This document shows positions 21,942-31,800 of a stretch of DNA of 64,000 bases, piece by piece (the first letter of the stretch is position 1; each line of letters begins with the position of its first letter). Below the pieces are notes generated by a model that did no database searches, had not been told where the DNA came from, and was given only the letters and a program-made list of their open reading frames with translations. Source of the stretch: Cantharellus purpuraceus (Eukaryota > Basidiomycota > Agaricomycetes > Cantharellales > Hydnaceae); NCBI GenBank assembly GCA_025174535.1, contig JALBUN010000009.1, positions 930,001 to 994,000 of the forward strand, given 5' to 3'. The position numbers and the translations under genes are program-made.

Positions 21942-22580
21942 CTACTTCCTTTAGCCTCTAAGTGCATTCCCCTCATTTTGGAATATCTGGACCCCTAAGC
22001 ATCCATGAACTCTAGACTCTGGAAGTCTTATTCATTTCTTGCTGCTAAGAAATGTATTACTTTTCTGCGTATAGTCTGCATTGACCAATACAAAGGATTG
22101 TAACCAAAGTACAAATGTTAAATTGTTTCTGGAGTTGTGCTGCAGCAGGGTTTGATATTCTTCTCAGCTGTTCATTCACAGAATTGTGGTGATTTAGAGT
22201 TTTCCCTAACACCATAATTTTGCACTAACACTGATCAGGAGCTGAATAATGGTTCTGGAAAGTTCTATCTAATAATAGAAGGAAACAGCTAGAATGTTAT
22301 GGAAAGGGGTAGAATATTCCAAGGCAATCACCTGATCTGATCCCTGAATTAGACACTGATCAGGCAAAAAGAAGGGTATCCACCCTGTTTTCTGCACTGG
22401 TTTGGACAGCCATGGATAGCCACATCTCAGATGATGATCTCCATGGAAAATAGTGCCCTGAGAGGCTGTGGTTGTCAAGTTAGAGGATATTTATTGATCA
22501 GAGACATCTGAGCTTGAATTCAGGCTGAATGCCTGGTCCAAAGGGGGAGAGCCAGCTGTGTGAAGGTTTGTGGGTGCCTA
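21928..22580. repeat. Two LTR-A fragments joined in opposite orientation
   Basis: 21928-22223 matches the last about 300 bp of LTR-A in + orientation, lacking the extreme GGTTCCAAAACA end. It joins at 22224 to about 355 bp of LTR-A in minus orientation from a different part of the LTR. The left junction cuts the gypsy RT and the right junction runs into a different gypsy element. No target-site duplication is visible, pointing to a rearrangement rather than transposition. Confidence 0.75.
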
Positions 22581-22584
22581 TGGT

Positions 22585-23410
22585 TGCAACTTCCTCCACT
22601 CTTTGGTCACACTCATCCAGTATTCTCTGTCGTTCTCCTGCACCCCTATGAAGAGGATCCTATCCCTGAACACCATTCATTTCCCACCACCTCCTATCAT
22701 TCAAGATGGAGTCCAGGAATATGAAGTTGAGAAAATCCTTGATAGCAGGGTTTTCCAAGGAAAAGTGGAGTACTTGGTGTGTTGGAAGGGCTATGGAGCT
22801 GCTGATGACCTTTGGATACCAGCCAAGGATGCCAGCAGAGCTAGAAAGCATATTGCAGACTTCCACAAGGAGAATCCTGAAGCTCCAAGGTGTATTTCAG
22901 CTGCCACCTATGCAACTCTTCCTTTGCAACCCCTCAAAAACTTTACAGAACCTCCCAAACGAGTCCTCTTTGATTGGACAGTAGGGAGGACCTCAGCACA
23001 TGGTAATGGACATGGTTCAAAGTCACAGAATACTGTGAGGGCGACGCTGATGACGAGGCCACAACAACAAGATACTCAATAAGTGAGAGCCGATAAGAAA
23101 TAATGCCAGCTGGTACAGCGGATATCCTCAGTCTATACAGCTGTTTCTGATAAATACATGGGACTTACCTGGTACAGCGGATATCCTCAGAGATCAAGCT
23201 GAGGGGATCACACTGCACCAAGGCGAGTCTTTATACTAAATGATGGAGACGGATAGGAGAACCAAGATAGGGGAGGAAAGATAGGGGAAGTGATAGGGGC
23301 AATGAAATAGGGGAGACGCACCCTGACAGGCTGCGCTGATAGGGGTGTCAAGAGAAAATACTAAAAATAGAATATGACTTATTTGAACCCTGACAAATAG
23401 GCACAGTTAA
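22585..23410 (+). pseudogene. Gypsy element C: integrase C-terminus and chromodomain, interrupted
   Basis: Plus-strand remnant. HPVFSVVLLHPYEEDP in one frame is followed, after a frameshift near 22650-22690, by PPPPIIQDGVQEYEVEKILDSR and the chromodomain core VEYLVCWKGYG...DLWIPA. A solo LTR-C (23034-23395) sits near the end. Joining across it gives SKSQNRHS and TAA at 23408-23410 as the likely native C-terminus. Further downstream, after the inserted element D, come the accessory ORF 24953-25381, a polypurine tract and an LTR-C, so this is the 3' part of one gypsy element. Confidence 0.7.
23034..23395 (-). repeat. Solo LTR family C, minus orientation
   Basis: 362 bp from TGTGAGGGCGAC to TTGAACCCTGACA, the reverse complement of the LTR at 25435-25782. 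Flanks are AATAC (23029-23033) and AATAG (23396-23400), a 4-of-5 match taken as a decayed target-site duplication. It is inserted in the end of the chromodomain reading frame. Confidence 0.75.
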
Positions 23411-23419
23411 GCTTAGTGC

Positions 23420-24840
23420 TGTCGGTTCGCTTATGGAATAGATCCTATAAGCCTGCGCGCAACGGTCCTAACAAACAGATGGTGTGTAACGCAGTTGTTC
23501 AGCACTCCAAAGATCAATCAGAGGTAGGGGTGGCACTGAGTAATAGGGAAGTGGGATAGTGCTCTGTGGTTGGATGAGGATGGGAGCAAAAGGTCGGTCC
23601 CAATGGCTGATCATGCTCTGTGACTGGATGACAATGCGGAGCCCGGTTGGGAGGTACACAAAAGCTGGTTTCAGGAGAAGCAACCTCTCGGTGGCGGAGG
23701 GAAATCTGATTGTTGAACCAAGGTGTTTTACCTCAGTGTAGAGATGATGGATTGTGATGTAGAGCATAGAGCGTAGACTTAGACCGTGGACTTTGACTTT
23801 AAAGCATTGGCTGAAAACTTGTTGATTCATTCCAAAGGCAAAAACTAGCACCCTTTTATATACAAATCCCCAGGGCACAATGACACAATATGAGGAGCAA
23901 ATGATGCAATATGATGCAAGAAATGCTGATCAAGCCTGCTGATGAAGCATGTGAAGTTGAACTACTAATGGAGAAATCATGGAGAAATGAAGCGACAGAT
24001 AGGGGTAATCTTTGTAAGAATAGGGGGTGATGAGTAATAAAAGAACCAAAAATAGAACAAGGATGAGTAAGTCATGTATGAATGAATTAAAAGATGAAAC
24101 AGGGGTGAGTCATATAAAAGAACAATAGAAATGTCCACCAATACCATCTTCCCTACAGCTCCGAAGGTAAATTGACCCTGAGTCACATGAGGACTTCAGT
24201 CAACATCCACAACAAATACTCCTTATTGTCTTAGTGATACATCTCCATATGGTATCCCGTTCCAAGGGTATTCGGTCCCTTTGCCTGACACAATGTAACC
24301 TGAGTTGGATTGAAGTGGGAGGATAGGTCGGCGATGGCGACTGAAATTCTACCTCACGTTTGACTCTTCTATCCGTGTTACAATATAGAGGTGAAATGCT
24401 GAGGAATGTATATGGTTCAACAGAATTGTGAAAGAATATAGGATTGCCAATGGCATAAGAGAGACATGGTGGGGATCTTGGACGTTGAAAGAGTTTGGGA
24501 AGTATTTTGACATGTGGAGGTGGCTTAACATGCCCGTGGAGCTCAGCATATTTTTGATAGTCCCCTGTGTCCAGAGACCAGTGTGACGTATTATTAGAAG
24601 AGATGTTGGAGAGAGGAATAGGATTGGAAGCCATATGAATGATGATGAAAAGATCGGTGTGAATAGAAGGCTGATAATGATCGATGGCGATGAAACACGA
24701 GTGATGATCGATGGCTAGAATTAGAGACTGAGGTGGAGAGGGAGTTGTGGCGCTATTTAAAAGTTGATATGAAAAGACGCTGGCGGAGTTGGACTGTCAG
24801 AGTGGTTTGATATATGTCCTTGATGTGTCCTGGCTTGTCA
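23420..24840 (-). mobile_element. Element D copy 2: 1421-bp LTR-like unit carrying an ORF
   Basis: Same length and organisation as copy 1 (14932-16352), with scattered single-base differences. Left edge TGTCGGTTCGC, right edge GGCTTGTCA. Flanks GTGC(T) and GCGC(T) match imperfectly. It lies between the end of gypsy-C pol and the accessory ORF of that element. On the minus strand it carries the ORF 24634-24200, then a TATATAAAAGGG box near 23858. Confidence 0.7.
24200..24634 (-). CDS. Accessory retroelement protein in element D copy 2
   Basis: 144 aa, aligned end to end without gaps to the copy 1 protein with 12 substitutions. It begins MASNPIPLSNISSNNTSHWS and ends RSICCGC. Core YAIGNPIFFHNS differs from copy 1 by N for D. 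Several changes (R/H/C/Q/W) suit CpG transitions, and about 12 of roughly 20 nucleotide differences alter the protein, so the pair gives no sign of strong constraint even though both frames remain open. Function unknown. Confidence 0.55.
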   Translation of the reverse strand: MASNPIPLSNISSNNTSHWSLDTGDYQKYAELHGHVKPPPHVKILPKLFQRPRSPPCLSYAIGNPIFFHNSVEPYTFLSISPLYCNTDRRVKREVEFQSPSPTYPPTSIQLRLHCVRQRDRIPLERDTIWRCITKTIRSICCGC

Positions 24841-24880
24841 GCGCTCACCAACCCTATTCATATCGACATCTCGCCAACCA

Positions 24881-24888
24881 TATATAAA
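24881..24888 (+). promoter_or_regulatory. TATA box of the gypsy-C accessory ORF
   Basis: TATATAAA lies 65 nt upstream of the ATG at 24953, followed by a pyrimidine-rich leader. With element D removed, it is about 90 nt after the end of pol. It implies separate transcription of the accessory ORF. Confidence 0.5.
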
Positions 24889-24952
24889 TCAAGTCAACTG
24901 CTTCCTTTCTTCCTCAGTAAACCCACTGTCATTCACTATCCATATTCTCACC

Positions 24953-25381
24953 ATGCCCTACCAGCCTGACACTATCCTCCTACACCCAATTCCCTCTTCC
25001 CCATCGTCCAACTGGACCATTGATTCAAGGGATACTGCACGTGCCATAGAGAATTACAACCTCCCATCCCCACCTCCACCAGCTCAATTCCGCCTTTGGC
25101 GTGAAGGCACATCCTCAAGGTGCCAAACATACTACATTGGGGACCCCATATTCATCAATGGCTCTGATATACCATACATGTTCCAAGGGCTCGCTGGCAG
25201 GGTCACCTATAGGGCAGGAGAGATGGTGCTAGGAGCAGTCTTTAAGGCAGACAAATCCGAGTTTACCATCCCACTTTATCTCAGGGAACAAAACAACCAG
25301 TGTCAAGACTCTTCATGGACTCAACTCTGGCAGAAAGTGAGGGAGCACCTTGTAGAGTGCTTTGTGGTATGTCTCTGCTGA
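24953..25381 (+). CDS. Accessory ORF between pol and 3' LTR of gypsy element C
   Basis: 143 aa with no recognised domain. Motifs: SNWTIDSRDTARAIE at about 19-33, a PPPP run near 40-43, YYIGDPIFINGSDIPYMF at about 61-78, and a C-terminus with W-x(3)-W and Cys residues (CFVVCLC). It is related to the two element D proteins, with shared W-x-x-D-x-x-D, PPP, Y-x-IGDPIF-x3-S-x2-PY-x-F and the C-terminal Trp/Cys pattern. It sits downstream of the integrase chromodomain and 54 bp before LTR-C, the place where env-like or accessory genes occur in some gypsy elements. No signal peptide or membrane helix is evident, so it is not an envelope. Function unknown. Confidence 0.65.
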   Translation: MPYQPDTILLHPIPSSPSSNWTIDSRDTARAIENYNLPSPPPPAQFRLWREGTSSRCQTYYIGDPIFINGSDIPYMFQGLAGRVTYRAGEMVLGAVFKADKSEFTIPLYLREQNNQCQDSSWTQLWQKVREHLVECFVVCLC

Positions 25382-25421
25382 GATGGATAGGACGATGGTG
25401 CATATTGAGACAACATGCATT

Positions 25422-25431
25422 GAGAGGGGGG
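25422..25431 (+). other. Polypurine tract of gypsy element C
   Basis: GAGAGGGGGG lies 3 bp before the TGTCAGGG start of LTR-C, the expected plus-strand primer position. This marks the LTR at 25435 as a 3' LTR. Confidence 0.7.
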
Positions 25432-25434
25432 TGA

Positions 25435-25782
25435 TGTCAGGGTTCATGTGACTCAGTTTCTATTTTTAGTACCTTTCTTATCACCCTTATCAGCACAGCC
25501 TGTTAGGGTGCGCTCTCCTATCTCTCCCCTATTGTTCCCCTATCTTGGTTCCCCTATTCCTTGTGTCATCTAGTATAAAGAACTTGCCTGGTGCAGCACG
25601 GTTTCCTCAGCTTGATCTCTGAGGATATCTACTGTACCAGGTGAGTCCCATGTATTTATCAGTGACAAGTGTATAGACTGAGGATATCTGCTGTACCAGT
25701 ACCAGCTGGCATTATCTCTTATCAGCTCTCATCTATTGAGTATCTTGTTGTTGTGGCCTCGTCATTCAGCATAGCCCTCACA
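25435..25782 (+). repeat. LTR family C, 3' LTR of gypsy element C (348 bp)
   Basis: From TGTCAGGGTTCATG to CATAGCCCTCACA, preceded by a polypurine tract. A TATA-like TATAAAG lies near 25574. It contains repeated GAGGATATCT..CTGTACCAG units near 25620 and 25680. The inverted solo copy at 23034-23395 confirms the ends. The right flank CTCTA has no partner in the window because the 5' LTR is absent. Confidence 0.8.
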
Positions 25783-25900
25783 CTCTAATATTAATCAAAC
25801 TTGGAGAAGAGGTTAATACGGAGTAACTGATTAGTAATTAACACACTACAAGCCCACTTGGAGCAGTAACTTGAAGTGTATTAATTGTTATTCCTTGATC

Positions 25901-26110
25901 AAGAACCTTACATGTGTAATTGAGACTCTGAGATTAGTCAAATTATCATGTATCAGGCAATTGATTATAATCAAGAACCTTGCATGTTTAATTGAGACTC
26001 TGAGGTTAGTCAGGTTAATACGTACTAGGCTATTGGTTGGTCAATAATACTGCATGTTTAATTGAGACTCTGAGGTTAGTCAGGTTAATACATACTTTGC
26101 TATTGATCAG
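25901..26110. repeat. Three imperfect 70-72 bp tandem repeats
   Basis: Units around CATG(T/G)TTAATTGAGACTCTGAG recur at about 25911, 25983 and 26053. The surrounding 25783-26622 is AT-rich, non-coding and ends CCCAAAACA just before the LTR-B insertion, so it may be part of another LTR that I cannot delimit. Confidence 0.6.
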
Positions 26111-26627
26111 TTGGTTCAATTGTGGGCATTTCAATAAATCAACACCACAGTCTATTAACTCACCTCTTTGAGATGAGATTAATATCCCTTGACTGTTTAT
26201 TCTATCATGGATAAGACATGTACAGTGAACACACTTGTTCAGAATGAAGTGTTCAAGTGCATATCTATCTTTTTACATTGAAGGGATTATTGTTGGCTTT
26301 AATCCACTCAACCTGCAGTCCTAAGACACTAGGTTACTTCCCCCTTTGAAGTATCTGAACCCTTGAATGCCTGTCAATCTTGACTTTACATTGTGTCAGC
26401 AGTAAAGTGTGAACTACACATGGCAAGCATAAAAATCTCTATTGCTTCACTTCCTGTGGCAACATTGATTGTGTTTGTTCACTGGAGTATAATTTCTTAA
26501 TTGGGTTCTCCATTAAAATAGTTTCAAGCTTATTGCTAGCCTTGAAAAGGTTGTACATCCTCAGGCTAAACTTAGATTGTGTTTAACACCACAGTTTAAA
26601 TTGAAGTTCACAGTCCCAAAACAGTAG

Positions 26628-27143
26628 TGTTATGACTATAATGCCCAGATCCCTGTCCGATCCACTCAGATCCCCACACACATGAAATCTATACTCCATT
26701 TGGAAACCATCACATCTCCATTTATCTGTCCGATTGTCACAATCGATCTTGCTCATCTGCCTCTGGTTCCAATTGATGCATCAACATCACCATAGGAACC
26801 TGGATATCCATCCCTGTTGGACTCAGACATAAAGGCCATCGGCCTCAGAGATCCATCACCAGAGTAATTATTATTAGATTTCAAATATGTATTTAAGTTG
26901 CCTGACTGGGGACTTCATTCCCCAGTTCAAATATTGAATCACCCCTAGTTCCTAAGTCTGATCCTAACTATCTAAGTCGTACTCCATCTCCAAAATCTTG
27001 GACACCAGTATTAGTGAGGGTGCAGCACATAAGCTGAAGCCAAGTCCATTCTGACCCCCCATGATGCACCCCGATCCCCACTCCAACTCCAACCATCAAC
27101 TCTGACCCAATCTCCAACCCCCAATCAGACCTAGTGTGTAACA
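26628..27143 (+). repeat. Solo LTR family B, complete (516 bp, TSD AGTAG)
   Basis: From TGTTATGACTATAA to CTAGTGTGTAACA with perfect 5-bp flanks AGTAG (26623-26627 and 27144-27148). It defines the ends of family B and serves as reference for the broken copies at 10859-14867. Contains the short palindrome CTGGGGACTTCATTCCCCAG near 26905-26925. No coding content. Confidence 0.95.
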
Positions 27144-27148
27144 AGTAG

Positions 27149-27551
27149 ATCCAATGTACCAATAATTGAATCTCTCTCCCTCTCTCTGTCTCATGGGTTA
27201 CATATAACATAGATGTGACAAAGTTTACCAGACACTATACTCACTACATGTATCCTGCAAATTAAGTGGGGTAGAATAACTTTGTTAACTGTGCTGGTCC
27301 TAGTAGTATCGTTCGTGAAAAATATCGCTTGGAGTTGCAGATCAACAGCATCTGGTGAGGCAATACGTTATAGCAGTCTGTAATAGCACGCGGGCAGCAG
27401 AAATACAGTGTCTTGTCAAGTTGCGGCTCCGGACACCGTGTTGGTGACAGGCAGTGGCTGTGACAATAACGTCACAATCTCCTTCCCCGCGCCATAATCT
27501 GACTAGGACGTGCTCCACGCCCGTTTCCAGCCGCCTCCCCTTACGACCATC
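27149..27551. other. Intergenic, promoter region of UBC13
   Basis: Right border of the retroelement block, with a CTCTCTCCCTCTCTCTG pyrimidine stretch near 27171-27188. No gene seen. Confidence 0.5.
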
Positions 27552-28688
27552 ATGTCTTTACCAAAGGTGCCCTTATTATATCTTATGTCCAGATCCCGAC
27601 TAAGACTCACTACTCGTCGATCAGAGGATCATCAAGGTCAGCAACTCACATGCCATCATACCGCAAGCCAGTGGCTCACATTGAAGGCCATCTACTACTA
27701 CCAAACTTTTGGCTGCGGTGTTGCATCTCCCCTCCACCTCTAAATCGTGTTCATAATACGAATTGCTTGGAACGAAATTGCTTGGTGGCATGGTGAAAAT
27801 TATTCGGTGCGTATATGACATTGATCTTCCCAAATATTCAAACGCTCTGGTGCGCATGAAAACTGGATTGGTTCATTCTGATTTTCTCTGAAATTGTGTT
27901 TTTGGGTTGGCCTGAAAATGGCGACGGGATAACGCCTATTCACCGGTGCATCGTTTGGTCGATAATAAATCATGTCGTAAATCCGTGAAACCCGCCTGCA
28001 TATAGGAGACAGAACGATTAATGGCAGATCCCGCTCCTGGCATCAGCGCCGTGCCACATGATGATAATCTTCGGTACTTCAACGTTGCTATTACAGGCCC
28101 AGAAGGGAGTCCTTTTGAACGTATGTCTTGTTCCTGCATCAAGTCGCTATCCCAACACATTAGTATTGCCGGTCCGCATCGTTACTCCTTTATCCTATTG
28201 CATATATTTCACTTAACGAAGCTAACGTCTGACCCCATTCAATTATAGGAGGAGTGTTCAAGCTGGAGCTTTTTCTACCAGAGGAGTACCCAATGAGCCC
28301 ACCTAAAGTCCGTTTTCTCACGAAGATATACCATCCGAATATTGGTGAGTTTTTCTAAATACAAAGGTATAGGGCTTACTGTAACATCCTGTCATGCGAT
28401 TATCAGATAAACTTGGCCGCATATGTCTGGATATTCTGAAAGGTATACAATATATCCCCATTAATTTCATTCGTCCTCACGTCGTACTCTCACCGCAACC
28501 TTCATCTGTCATCAGATAAATGGTCTCCTGCGTTACAGATTCGCACAGTATTGCTTTCAATTCAGGCGTTACTCTCGGCACCAAACCCTGATGATCCTTT
28601 AGCTACGGATGTGGCAAAGCATTATAAGGAGGATGAGAAAGCCGCTCAGGCTGTGAGTAGAGAGTGGACTGAGAAGTATGCATCTTGA
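27552..28688 (+). CDS. UBC13: Ubiquitin-conjugating enzyme E2, Ubc13/UbcN type
   Basis: Six exons: 27552-27566, a 12-nt micro-exon 27625-27636, 28006-28120, 28249-28344, 28407-28442 and 28516-28688, giving 148 aa, the usual Ubc13 length. The protein starts MSLPKRIIKETERLM and carries the full UBC fold: [19 protein letters not shown], the HPN motif at 76-78 and catalytic Cys86 in GRICLDIL. Ubc13 pairs with an Mms2/UEV partner to build K63-linked ubiquitin chains on PCNA and signalling proteins, in nucleus and cytosol; no UEV gene lies in this window. The micro-exon encodes exactly RIIK, needed for helix 1, so the splice model is firm. The next gene, 195 bp on and co-oriented, encodes a RING-H2 protein. 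Confidence 0.95.
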
Positions 28689-28883
28689 AGACATTGGACA
28701 GGTAGGATAAGCAGGGTGTTCACTACATGTAGATTTTTCTGTGACAGTTATATCGTCGACTTTGGAGATAATACTGAAAATTATTGAATGTCTCATATCG
28801 TCCTCCACTGTAAGTATATCTTAGATTTAGAACCCCGACAACGCCACAGGCCTATCAGGCCACCGAGGCTACCACACCTATCC

Positions 28884-31800
28884 ATGTCTGCACTGCTCGA
28901 TGCGGCGCATTCGAACAATGCACATTCAAACACCCCCCTAAGAAAACGATCTCGTCAGGATTCAGCCTGCGATGCTGAATCCAGTCCAGGCAGCAGTCAT
29001 GGGAACGGCTCAATTGGGAGCAACGTGAACGGGGGTTCCGTAGAGAACGATGACAATGAAGATGACAGGCAGGCAGGTAGTCAAAAGAGAGCAAGGAGCG
29101 AAGGGCCTGGAGAGTCAGACTATCATGATAGTTCTATCTCGTGGACGAGGGGTCATCCCCTACCTTTGCCTTCAGTGGAGACTACAAGGCATCTTGCCAG
29201 TAGACTGACAAGTGAGAGTGCTTCAGAAGACTCTTTGATACCTCTACCCGTCACTTCTCGTAGTGAGGTACGAAGAGAACCAGAAGGGTCACAAGATAGC
29301 TCTAGCAGTGGGAATCTGGTCTACACAGCTCGTGAAGACCTCACCCGCTCCATGGAGTTTGATCAGCAAATGGACGTTCTTAGACACACTCCCCGGCCCG
29401 TCTCACTTTCACCTTCATTGGCTTCACAGAGTGCTTCCACAGGTAACAATTTTTGAGCTGATTATTATATTCCTTAGGTTTACCTTTATCACACCTAGTC
29501 GATGCCACTAGCGATATGGAAATTGCACTTGAAGAACGAGAGCAGTCGATTTTTCGTGGAGAGCCATCTCTGAGCAGCGCAGGTACGTGTGACGAGATCA
29601 TCCGGCAACGGTGCATGTTCATTAATTTCTTGAATTCCAGCCAGCCATGAAGCATCCGAACCTCAGACCCAGCTTAGAGGTGAGGTATCCAACTCTTTTG
29701 GTCGTTTGCGCGCTCTTGGAGATACAACCTCTCGTATGTCTCGTCCTCTAGGCCGCTCCACGGGATCGCCACCCCCCCAGTCACTTGACACTGCCATTGC
29801 ATCTGGTACATCAATTTCATCATCATCTCACGACTCATCTCTATCCATGCCTAATTCGCGGTTACGGCTTTTACGTCGTACGGAGCATCTTCTACCCAGG
29901 ATGTTACACCCCCCTCCTCCCGCACCCCCAAATCAACATAGACATTCCGCAGCAATGTCTTCTAGATCTGCCTCACAAGTGATAGAAGACACAACGCCTC
30001 TGCACATTGAAACAGCTACATCCTTACCATCCACTACTGCTCCTCCTTCCTCGCGAGTCATAGATCAGCCACAGGCATCAGAGGTTTCACAAAGACTACA
30101 CCCTATTCGTGGCCATAGGTCTACTCGCATTGCCTGGCTTCAAAATATCCGTGATGATTTAGATCCCTTCGAACCATTTTCCCCCGATCAGCAGCAGGAT
30201 TCGCCAAGTTCTTTCTATAGTTCACCACCAATCTTAGAAAGATCAGACGAACTGAGGCGTCCAACCCTCAATCCATTGATGGTCCGTCAACGCTCTGTCC
30301 GATTGGTAGATAGGTACTCTGGTTCAATTCCATCTCCTCAAGGATCGTTTCACTGAATGTAATGCACTTAGACACTCATCACATGTCGCTACCACAACGC
30401 AGCCGCCTATACGGCCTTCGAGAGGGCATTTCACTCTCGAGTATGATGATCGGGAGACTCTGACAGATCGTACAAGTGGGGCCCCCAACCGACCTGAGTC
30501 AGACATTGTGCCATCTGGAGGACTTCAAGGAGGCAACCTGCAGTCACAATACCTTTGGACCACCACTCCTGATCATGAATTTGTGGCACAGCGAACCGAT
30601 TCATCAACAGAGCATAGAGCCACGGACCCCTTTGATGATGACAGACGCAGACATCCAAGTCCTGGTGATAGTGTTCACAGAGAAGTTGGTCAGTCTCGCG
30701 CAGACCCAGAGCTTGATGGTACACCCATACAGAATCTACGGTCAACACCCTTTGTTACCTCGTACGATGCTGTGCTCATGGAGCGCGATGTGCCATCGCC
30801 AAGTCGAAGTCATGCAGACGACTTTGGCGGTGAAGACACCTCGAATCGAAGCAACATTCGTGATGTATCTAGTGGCTACTTTAGTCGACCCCAAACAGAT
30901 CTGGGACATGATGGTGCACCTCGGCGAGCTGATTCGACCCGTGGGCTTTTCCGTGACGACACTGGGGGACATTTGTCTTTTTGGGATTCGGAGAGGGATT
31001 CGGAGAGTCATTCCTCAGGTCTCATGAGTCAAGCAAATCTTCCCTCCACTGCTTCATTTTCACCACCTGGTCGCAGCAGTTCCCGCTCTCTCCTTGACCC
31101 AGCCCTGCGTTTCGGCTTAACTCCAGCGACAAGTTTGCGAACTTCGTGGTCGTCGGGGCCTGAGTGGCTTCCTGACGCCCAACTCGGCCCCTCGAGGCGT
31201 GGGTTCAGAAGAACATCAGCGATGTGGAACATGAGTGAAGACTCTGATTTATTGGACTTAGATAGACACTCCTCGAGGTACCAGCGCCGACGAGTTGAGG
31301 GACCAGTACCCTCATACTTTTCTCACATGGGTGAGCGCAACCTAGAAATTACCAATGAACCGGTTATTCAAGAAATACGAATAGATGAGGACATTACGAC
31401 GCCAATTCCCTCATCGTCACATCGGACTGAAGGTCTCTTTCTTCCCTTTGTGTTGTTATCATTCAAGATACGATGAATGACTCTTTTCCAGGCTCCAACA
31501 GCTCATCATTAAGTGACGAACTTTGGTCGGCACACATCTTACCTAGCCGGGATACAGTATCCCGTCCTCCATTTCGTGCAACGTCAGGTAGGCTATTGTT
31601 TTATGTCCCGTTCTCATAACCACATGCAGCCAGCACAGGTCTCAACAGCTCTGCAAGGGCAAATGAAGGGCCTCGGCCGTCTCGATCATGGCATAGTCGA
31701 TCTCATGGGTCCGACTCACTTGGTATGTTAGATTGTCCTGGGGTCGCTCAAGCTGACGTTGGAGTCTACCAGACATCTGGCCTCGTCAGTGGGTTGATGC

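Noticed and set aside
22224..22478. 69-aa frame starting MTTTASQGTIFHGDH
   Set aside because: Same frame is present in every LTR-A copy (for example 18146-18355) and is simply repeat sequence.
25435..25782. Target-site duplication for the 3' LTR of element C
   Set aside because: Flanks GGTGA and CTCTA do not match, as expected because the left flank is internal (polypurine tract) and the 5' LTR is missing.
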